From an uncultured Verrucomicrobia subdivision 3 bacterium (lineage in GTDB: Bacteria; Verrucomicrobiota; Verrucomicrobiae; Limisphaerales; CAMLLE01): a DNA stretch of 6,330 nt. Numbering within the stretch: position 1 is the stretch's first letter; each line of letters opens with the position of its first letter. The stretch covers positions 1 to 6,330 of the forward strand of contig CAMLLE010000195.1 in NCBI GenBank assembly GCA_946480555.1. The letters run 5' to 3'. The position numbers and the translations under genes are program-made. Shown piece after piece: positions 1 through 5,034 of the stretch. The notes beneath the pieces are model-generated. The model did no database searches, had not been told where the DNA came from, and was given only the letters and a program-made list of their open reading frames with translations.

Positions 1-1
1 C

Positions 2-1150
2 ATCAAGACCGAACAGCGGAACACCGTCGTGATCTATGGGGACCACTATTTTCTGAAACTGTTCCGGCGCGTCGAACCAGGCATCAATCCGGGCCTCGAA
101 TCGGCGCAGTTCCTGGCCGAGAAAAATTTCCCGCATGTACCGGCGTTTGCCGGTGCGCTGGAATGGCAGCGCAGCGACGGCGAAAACATTGCGTTTGGCT
201 TGCTCACGGAATTCGTCTCTCAAACCCAGAATGGCTGGCAGTTCACCCTCGATGCGCTCCACCGGTATTTCGATCGTGTGCGGGCTGTCGCGCCCGATCA
301 GATGATCGACAATTCTGCCGGCAGCTCGCTGATCGATCTGGCGGAACGCGATCTTCCCACGGGTTCGCTGGAAGTGCTCGGCGCCTATTTCGAACACGCG
401 CGCCTGCTCGGCCAGCGCGTTGGCGAGTTGCATCTCGCGCTGACATCGGACAGCGATAATCGTGATTTTGCTCCGGAACCATTCACGCCGTTTTATCAAC
501 GCTCGCTCTACCAGTCCTTCCGCAATCACCTGACGCACCATTTCCAGATCCTGCAGCGCGAATTGAAGAACCTTCCCCCCACTGCCAGGCCGCTTGCAGA
601 AAAAGTGCTGGGCATGCGCGACACGATGCTCGCGCGATTCCGCACAGTCCATCAACTCGCGCTAGACACCGTTCGGATCCGCTGCCACGGCAACCTGCAT
701 CTCGGCCATGTGCTGCACACCGGCAAGGATTTTCTGATCATCGATTTTGAAGGCGAACCCGGCCGCTCCCTCAGCGAACGGCGGATCAAACGGCCCGCGT
801 TGCGCGATGTCGCGGCCATGATTCGTTCGCTGGATTGCGCGGCGCAGGCGGCGCTCTTCCGGCAGGGCGAAGCCGGCACGCTGCAGGAGGAGCAGGTCCG
901 GGGCGTGGCGCCTTGGGCGCAGTATTGGTCCCGCTGGATCAGCGCCTCGTTCCTCGGCGCGTATCTCAACACCGTTCACGGCTCGCCACTGGTTCCCAAA
1001 ACCAAGTCCGGCGTGTCCGCGTTGCTCGACGCGTTTGTGCTGGATCGCGCACTGACAGAAATGGGCACGGACCTGGTGAACCGGCCGAACTGGCTGCATG
1101 TGTCGCTGCAAAGCATTCTGCAGTTGATGGAGCGATCCAAGGCCCAATGA
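2..1150 (+). CDS. treS: Maltokinase domain, probable C-terminal part of a fused trehalose synthase/maltokinase (5' partial)
   Basis: The reading frame is open from the first full codon (base 2), so the gene begins left of the window; 382 residues are visible. The GTG at 29 lies inside a conserved kinase strand and is not the start. Family features seen: an ATP-site strand with Lys (codon 56-58) in FLKLFRR followed by EPGINP; FPHVPAFAGALEW; WQFTLDAL; a Brenner-like loop at 683-700; and IDFEGEP then SERRIKRPALRDVAAMIRS. In the family this domain phosphorylates maltose with ATP to maltose 1-phosphate, the donor for GlgE-type glucan synthesis, and it is often fused behind a GH13 trehalose synthase that makes maltose from trehalose. 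The fusion is inferred from similarity to the fused type; a stand-alone maltokinase (mak/pep2) is the alternative. Oddity: the loop reads His-Gly-Asn instead of the usual His-Gly-Asp (AAC at 692-694). The stop overlaps the malQ start. Confidence 0.82.
   Translation: MKTEQRNTVVIYGDHYFLKLFRRVEPGINPGLESAQFLAEKNFPHVPAFAGALEWQRSDGENIAFGLLTEFVSQTQNGWQFTLDALHRYFDRVRAVAPDQMIDNSAGSSLIDLAERDLPTGSLEVLGAYFEHARLLGQRVGELHLALTSDSDNRDFAPEPFTPFYQRSLYQSFRNHLTHHFQILQRELKNLPPTARPLAEKVLGMRDTMLARFRTVHQLALDTVRIRCHGNLHLGHVLHTGKDFLIIDFEGEPGRSLSERRIKRPALRDVAAMIRSLDCAAQAALFRQGEAGTLQEEQVRGVAPWAQYWSRWISASFLGAYLNTVHGSPLVPKTKSGVSALLDAFVLDRALTEMGTDLVNRPNWLHVSLQSILQLMERSKAQ
1129..1150 (+). other. Four-base start/stop overlap (ATGA) coupling the kinase gene to malQ
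   Basis: The malQ ATG (1147-1149) overlaps the TGA of the kinase gene (1148-1150). A GGAG (1129-1132) lies 14 bases before the ATG, far for a Shine-Dalgarno site, and AAGG (1139-1142) lies 4 bases before it. Neither is ideal, so re-initiation by ribosomes finishing the kinase gene is the likely way malQ is translated. The overlap also supports this start over the in-frame ATG at 835 and indicates one transcript. Confidence 0.7.
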
Positions 1151-3264
1151 AACCTCTTTCGGGTCCGCTCCTCGAACTGGCGCGCGCCCACGGCGTGCAA
1201 CCATCGTTTTTCACCATGACCGGCGAACGCCAGCACGCGCGGCCGGAAGCCCTCATCGCCGTGCTCGGCGCGCTCGGCGTTCCAGCGACCACCGACCGCG
1301 AAATCCGCGACTCTTTGCGCGAACATGCATCGACGCTTTGGACGGAACCCCTCGAACCCGTTATCACCGCCTGGGACGGCAGCCCAACCAAAGTGCGTTT
1401 GCATTTTCCCGTGCAGGCCGCCGCCAAACCAATTCACGCCCGTGTCTGGATGGAAAACGACGACCGGCCACAGGCGTTGAAAGCCGGCATGCATAGGAAA
1501 CTCGCGGAAGTTCAGACGGGCGGAAAAAAGCTGGTCGCCTCCGAACTCACGTTGCCTCCCCTGCCCTTCGGTTTCCATGAATTGGAACTCGAACTCGGCG
1601 GCCAGCGGTTTACGTCGCTCATCATCTCCGCGCCCGTGCGCAGCTACTCGCGGGGAAACCGCCGCGACTGGGGCATTTTTCTTCCCATGTATGCCGCGGG
1701 TTCCAAATCAAACTGGGGCACCGGCAATTTCTCCGACTGGCGGCAGCTGTGCGATTGGACCGCCTCGCACGGCGGCAGCATCGCTGGCACACTGCCGCTG
1801 CTCGCGGCGTTCCTCGATCATCCGAAATGCGATCCCAGCCCTTACTCGCCCGCAAGCCGCCTGTTCTGGAATGAATTCTACCTGGATGTCACCGCCATCC
1901 CGGAGTTCGCACGTTCCATGAACGCGAAACGGCTGGTGAACTCCAGCATGTTTTGCAACCACGTCCGCCGCTTCCAGCGCGCGCCGCTCGTCGATTACGA
2001 AAAGGAATGGCAGATGCGCCGGCGCGTGCTGGAGATGCTTGCCGATGACTTTTTCGCGCACCCGGATGACCGGCATCACGCGTTCGAAGCTTATCTGAAA
2101 CGGCGGCCTGAAGCAGAGGATTACGCTGCGTTTCGCGCTGTGTGCGACCGCACGGGAAAATCATGGCACAGCTGGCCTCAGCGATTGCGCGCCGGAGAAT
2201 TGAGCGGCCGCGATTTCGATCATCGCACCAAACGCTTTCATCTCTACATCCAGTGGCAGACGCAGCAACAGATCGAAGCCTTGATCCAGCATTGCCGCAG
2301 CGCAGGCGTGCAGTTTTACCTGGACCTGCCGCTCGGAGTGCATCCGGATGGCTACGACGTCTGGCGCGAGCGCGGGAGTTTCGCGATGGCCGCGAACGCC
2401 GGCGCGCCGCCCGATTCATTTTTCACGCTCGGACAGAACTGGGGTTTCGCGCCCTTGCATCCGCAACGCATCCGCCGCCAGCGCTACCGTTACGTGCTTG
2501 ATTACCTTCGGTTCCAGATGCGGCACACCGGTCTGCTGCGGATCGATCACGTCATGTGCTTGCACCGGTTGTACTGGATCGCGCAAGGGTGCGATCCGAA
2601 GGACGGCGTTTACGTCAGTTATCCGGCGGACGAACTGTACGCGATCCTGAGCCTGGAATCGCACCGCAACCAAACCGTTCTCGTGGGCGAAAATTTGGGA
2701 ACGGTTCCGCCCGAGGTGGATGCCGGCATGGAAAAGCACCGCCTGCGCGGCATGTTCGTGGTTCAATACCAGCAAAGGGCCGATCCGAAGGCTGCGCTGG
2801 ATCAGCCGCAACGCCGCACCGTCGCCAGCCTGAACACGCACGACATCCCGGCTTTTGCAGCGCATTGGAAGGGATTGGAAATTGTCGATCACGCCCGGCT
2901 CGGGCTCGTTTCGAAGAGCGAGGTGAAATTGAAGCGAGCCGAACGTAAGAAGCTGAATGGGGCGCTGATTTCCTTTCTGAAATCACAGGGCGTGCTGACA
3001 AAAAACGCCCAGCTAGAAGCCGTTCTACCCGCGCTGCTGGAATGGCTGTCGCGCAGTCCGGCGGAAATCGTTCTGGTGAATCTCGAAGATCTATGGCTGG
3101 AGCGGCTGCCGCAGAACGTGCCCGGCACTTACCGCGAACGCCCGAACTGGCAACGCAAGGCGAAGTTGTTCCTGCACCAGATTTTCGCCGACAAGGCTAT
3201 TGCTGAAACGCTGCGCCGCGTGGCGAAGCACCGCCCGCGCAACAAGCAGAAGCGCGCGGCTTGA
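1147..3264 (+). CDS. malQ: 4-alpha-glucanotransferase (amylomaltase, GH77)
   Basis: The 705-residue product is close to the length of enteric MalQ. It is a cytoplasmic enzyme that transfers alpha-1,4-glucan segments between malto-oligosaccharides and releases glucose. An N-terminal helical segment (about 1-60) matches the MalQ N-terminus, and a beta-rich region (about 70-163) precedes the catalytic barrel. The barrel opens with DWGIFLPMYA (174-183) and contains SPYSPASRLFWNEFYLD (231-247) and the LDLPLGVHPDGYDVW strand (392-406). All three GH77 catalytic acids are visible: nucleophile Asp467 in LRIDHVM, acid/base Glu515 in VGENLGTVPPEV, and the third acid Asp566 in LNTHDIPAF. The enzyme should therefore be active. 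ATG 1147 is chosen because it overlaps the upstream stop and starts the conserved N-terminus; the frame is open further upstream only inside the kinase gene. The tail is Lys/Arg-rich. Paired with the kinase, it suggests maltose/trehalose/glycogen turnover. Confidence 0.93.
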   Translation: MKPLSGPLLELARAHGVQPSFFTMTGERQHARPEALIAVLGALGVPATTDREIRDSLREHASTLWTEPLEPVITAWDGSPTKVRLHFPVQAAAKPIHARVWMENDDRPQALKAGMHRKLAEVQTGGKKLVASELTLPPLPFGFHELELELGGQRFTSLIISAPVRSYSRGNRRDWGIFLPMYAAGSKSNWGTGNFSDWRQLCDWTASHGGSIAGTLPLLAAFLDHPKCDPSPYSPASRLFWNEFYLDVTAIPEFARSMNAKRLVNSSMFCNHVRRFQRAPLVDYEKEWQMRRRVLEMLADDFFAHPDDRHHAFEAYLKRRPEAEDYAAFRAVCDRTGKSWHSWPQRLRAGELSGRDFDHRTKRFHLYIQWQTQQQIEALIQHCRSAGVQFYLDLPLGVHPDGYDVWRERGSFAMAANAGAPPDSFFTLGQNWGFAPLHPQRIRRQRYRYVLDYLRFQMRHTGLLRIDHVMCLHRLYWIAQGCDPKDGVYVSYPADELYAILSLESHRNQTVLVGENLGTVPPEVDAGMEKHRLRGMFVVQYQQRADPKAALDQPQRRTVASLNTHDIPAFAAHWKGLEIVDHARLGLVSKSEVKLKRAERKKLNGALISFLKSQGVLTKNAQLEAVLPALLEWLSRSPAEIVLVNLEDLWLERLPQNVPGTYRERPNWQRKAKLFLHQIFADKAIAETLRRVAKHRPRNKQKRAA

Positions 3265-3297
3265 GATTCCCTGGCTTACGCCGGTCCGCGCGGTTAA

Positions 3298-3319
3298 CGG
3301 CCTCATGATTTGGAGGCCG
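3298..3319. terminator. Candidate stem-loop between convergent stops
   Basis: A perfect 7-base-pair inverted repeat, CGGCCTC (3298-3304) and GAGGCCG (3313-3319), has an 8-base loop. It sits in the 38-base gap between the malQ stop (3262-3264) and the stop of the minus-strand membrane protein (3303-3305), overlapping the latter. Such a position suits a bidirectional terminator. No T-run follows on either strand, so it is not a classical intrinsic terminator; it could act with Rho or only stabilise 3' ends. Confidence 0.35.
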
Positions 3320-3992
3320 CAAGCGCAGCCGTAAGTTCCGCTCGCAGCTCCGAGGAGAGCGTAATTCCCTTCTGCAGAAACCGGACTCCCTCCAGACCGC
3401 GGATTTGCGGCAGCCATGGATTCCAGCCCGCAGCGGACAGATCTTCATACGTGAGCGGCGACGGATTCTGCAGCAGCACTTCCAGCAGTTGAGCGCAACC
3501 GCTTTCGTCGAGCCGGCGCAATTGCCGCGCCTGCGCAAAAAGCTTGAAGGCGCCCACCGTCAGACGCGGACCGCTGAGGAGAATATCAGCGATCATGTTT
3601 GCCGAGGCGGCGGGATTCATCACCAAGGCGGCCAGCGCCCCAGAAAGACCAAATTCCGCCGGCATGCCTGACACGGACGGATTGTTGTGTTCCGGGTATT
3701 CACCCCAATGCCACGGGTCCGTTCGAAAATATTGAATGAACAACAGGCAAACGAAAACGCTCGCGCATCCGAGGCGAAGCTCATGCCCCATCCTCAATTT
3801 CCGGCTCAGGATCAAATCGGAAAGGGCCGACAAACCGTTGCCGCCAATCCAAACAACGGCATACGCGAGCCAGAACGTAAGAAACAGCACGATGATTCCG
3901 GCCAGGAAAGCCGCAATACTCAGCCCGGCGTGTTGCCAGAAACCGGCCGATTTCTGGCGACAGACCCAGGTTTTGAGAGCATCTGAATTCAT
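3303..3992 (-). CDS. Uncharacterised membrane protein with winged-helix-like C-terminal region
   Basis: I do not recognise a named family. From ATG 3992 the product is 229 residues. A long hydrophobic stretch at about 22-50 (one long or two short membrane passes) and a second at about 74-89 anchor the N-terminal half. A Trp/His/Pro-rich linker (WHWGEYPEHNNP, about 94-105) and an Ala/Gly-rich segment (113-150) follow. The C-terminal about 70 residues are soluble: helix CAQLLEVLLQNPS, then LTYEDLSAAG, then LPQIRGLEGVRFLQKG and LTLSS-like hairpin, which resembles helix-helix-helix-wing order. This resemblance is by eye only. An in-frame ATG at 4028 would add MAPRGFGTHRAA; I prefer 3992 because the hydrophilic lead-in and membrane segment follow it directly, but neither start has a clear Shine-Dalgarno site. 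The gene is last of three minus-strand genes, 89 bases after the helical-repeat gene, and convergent with malQ. Confidence 0.7.
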   Translation of the reverse strand: MNSDALKTWVCRQKSAGFWQHAGLSIAAFLAGIIVLFLTFWLAYAVVWIGGNGLSALSDLILSRKLRMGHELRLGCASVFVCLLFIQYFRTDPWHWGEYPEHNNPSVSGMPAEFGLSGALAALVMNPAASANMIADILLSGPRLTVGAFKLFAQARQLRRLDESGCAQLLEVLLQNPSPLTYEDLSAAGWNPWLPQIRGLEGVRFLQKGITLSSELRAELTAALAASKS

Positions 3993-3993
3993 T

Positions 3994-4023
3994 GCCGCGC
4001 GGTGTGTCCCAAACCCGCGCGGC
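3994..4023. repeat. Perfect 9-bp GC inverted repeat next to a start codon
   Basis: GCCGCGCGG (3994-4002) and CCGCGCGGC (4015-4023) are perfect complements around a 12-base loop. The core CCGCGCGG is itself palindromic, so it is also a direct repeat. On the minus strand the stem ends one base before the preferred ATG at 3992; with the alternative ATG at 4028 it lies inside the first codons. It could be an RNA hairpin limiting translation or a paired operator. Confidence 0.5.
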
Positions 4024-4081
4024 GCCATTCAATCCAACCCAACACAGGCGTGCAAGTTGAACCGGCTCCGGAAACAGCGGG

Positions 4082-4957
4082 TTAGTTTGCGCTCATGGCG
4101 CGATAGTGAGCGACGCCTTCCAACTCAGCCAACGCGCGCGCGCGCACGGCACCTTCCGGGAAGGCGGCAACCCATCGCGCAGCCTGTTCCAAATCGCGCA
4201 GCGCCCATTGGTGCACCACTGCGATCGCGGCTTCCACCTGGATTTTGCCGGGAGGAATCTGCTCCACCACCAAGCTGGCAGCCACCTGCGGATTGGCGCG
4301 AGATTGCACGAGTGCGATTCGCAACACCCACTCTTCACGTTCCGGCCCCGCTGGCTGGCGTTGAACCCAGCTTGCAGCCGTCGCAAGATCCGCTTCCGCC
4401 CATCGCACCACAGCGCTCGCAAGTGCGCCAGCCGGCGGGGCATCGTCCCGGCTCAACAATGCGATGGCTGAAGCCGGATCGCTTTCGGCCACTCGTGAAT
4501 AGATCTGCGTCAATGCCAGTTCGCCCCCGGAATCAAGCTGGCGGGCCCACACGATCGCGGCGGCGGCATCGAGATCCGCCCAAAGCCAAAGCAACTGCCG
4601 CAGGCATTCGAGCCGCCGGGATTCCGATTCGATCCGCCCCACGCATTCGGCCGCGGCCAGCGCATCGTGCTGAATCCAATCTTGAAGCAACGCAACGAGC
4701 GCGGCTTCCCAGTTTTCAGATGGACCGGTCTGCAGCCATTCCTGCAGCCGATTTTCACATTCGGCATTGAAATCCCGCCCCAGCGAAGGCGCGGAGTCTT
4801 CACGAGATAGTTCAAATTCCGGATTCGGAAATTGGTTCGGTTCAGCCGCCGACGGAGATTCGATCTCGATCCCGGCAGCGCCAGACTCCGCGAACCATCG
4901 CCGCGCGCCCGCCAGAGCGATCGCGATTGCGAAGAGAAGAACCAATTTCAGTTTCAT
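4082..4957 (-). CDS. Exported or membrane-anchored helical-repeat protein of unknown function
   Basis: The product from ATG 4957 is 291 residues. It starts with MKLKLVLLFAIAIALAGA, a Sec-type signal peptide or N-terminal anchor without a lipobox Cys. The frame is open another 63 codons upstream, but that stretch is Cys/Arg-rich, runs into the end of the lyase gene and would bury the signal, so it is rejected. Residues 24-80 are an acidic, Pro/Ser-rich linker. Residues 83-291 form about six and a half repeats of 30-33 residues (starts near 83, 116, 147, 178, 210, 240, 273), each resembling WAxxDxxAAxxW followed by a short Pro/Gly/Arg turn, as in a two-helix solenoid. No catalytic motif is visible. 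Such solenoids usually serve as protein-binding scaffolds; the partner is unknown. The gene follows the lyase gene by 77 bases on the same strand. No Shine-Dalgarno site is seen; a hairpin ends 7 bases before the ATG. Confidence 0.75.
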   Translation of the reverse strand: MKLKLVLLFAIAIALAGARRWFAESGAAGIEIESPSAAEPNQFPNPEFELSREDSAPSLGRDFNAECENRLQEWLQTGPSENWEAALVALLQDWIQHDALAAAECVGRIESESRRLECLRQLLWLWADLDAAAAIVWARQLDSGGELALTQIYSRVAESDPASAIALLSRDDAPPAGALASAVVRWAEADLATAASWVQRQPAGPEREEWVLRIALVQSRANPQVAASLVVEQIPPGKIQVEAAIAVVHQWALRDLEQAARWVAAFPEGAVRARALAELEGVAHYRAMSAN

Positions 4958-4964
4958 GGAGATG

Positions 4965-4998
4965 GCCGGCAGCCCTCCGCTTCGGAAGAGCTGCCGGC
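4965..4998. repeat. Perfect 8-bp inverted repeat just upstream of the helical-repeat gene
   Basis: GCCGGCAG (4965-4972) and CTGCCGGC (4991-4998) are perfect complements. The 18-base loop contains a smaller stem, TCCG (4976-4979) with CGGA (4983-4986). On the minus strand the outer stem ends 7 bases before ATG 4957, where a ribosome binding site would lie. No T-run follows. It may be a translational control hairpin, a 3'-end structure for the lyase transcript, or a dispersed repeat. Confidence 0.5.
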
Positions 4999-5034
4999 TT
5001 GAACAGCGAGGCCGCTGTCGGCGGCTGTTTTCAA
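4999..5034. repeat. Bulged inverted repeat immediately after the lyase stop codon
   Basis: TTGAACAGC (4999-5007) pairs with GCTGTTTTCAA (5024-5034) apart from two extra bases in the longer arm. The loop holds a second stem, GCCG (5011-5014) with CGGC (5019-5022). The element starts at the base next to the lyase TGA (5035-5037) and abuts the neighbouring hairpin without a spare base. It could be a 3'-end or processing structure; a factor-independent terminator is unlikely because no T-run follows on the minus strand. Confidence 0.45.

Noticed and set aside
835..1146. N-terminal extension of MalQ from an in-frame ATG at 835
   Set aside because: It lies wholly inside the kinase gene in another frame, is Gly/Ala/Arg-rich, and ATG 1147 starts the conserved MalQ N-terminus.
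29..1150. GTG at 29 as the start of a complete kinase gene
   Set aside because: The frame is open back to base 2 and the upstream residues (IKTEQRNTVV) continue the conserved kinase N-terminal strand, so the gene is cut by the window edge.
662..1204. 180-codon minus-strand open frame
   Set aside because: It is antisense to the conserved catalytic loop of the kinase and has no recognisable motif; a G+C-rich shadow frame.
3736..4770. 344-codon plus-strand open frame
   Set aside because: It is Pro/Arg/Ala/Ser-rich without any motif and runs antisense through two minus-strand genes that show membrane segments, a signal peptide and regular repeats.
5024..5034. Intrinsic terminator for plus-strand transcription using the TTTT at 5028-5031
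   Set aside because: The T-run is inside the stem arm, only four bases long, and no plus-strand gene precedes it.
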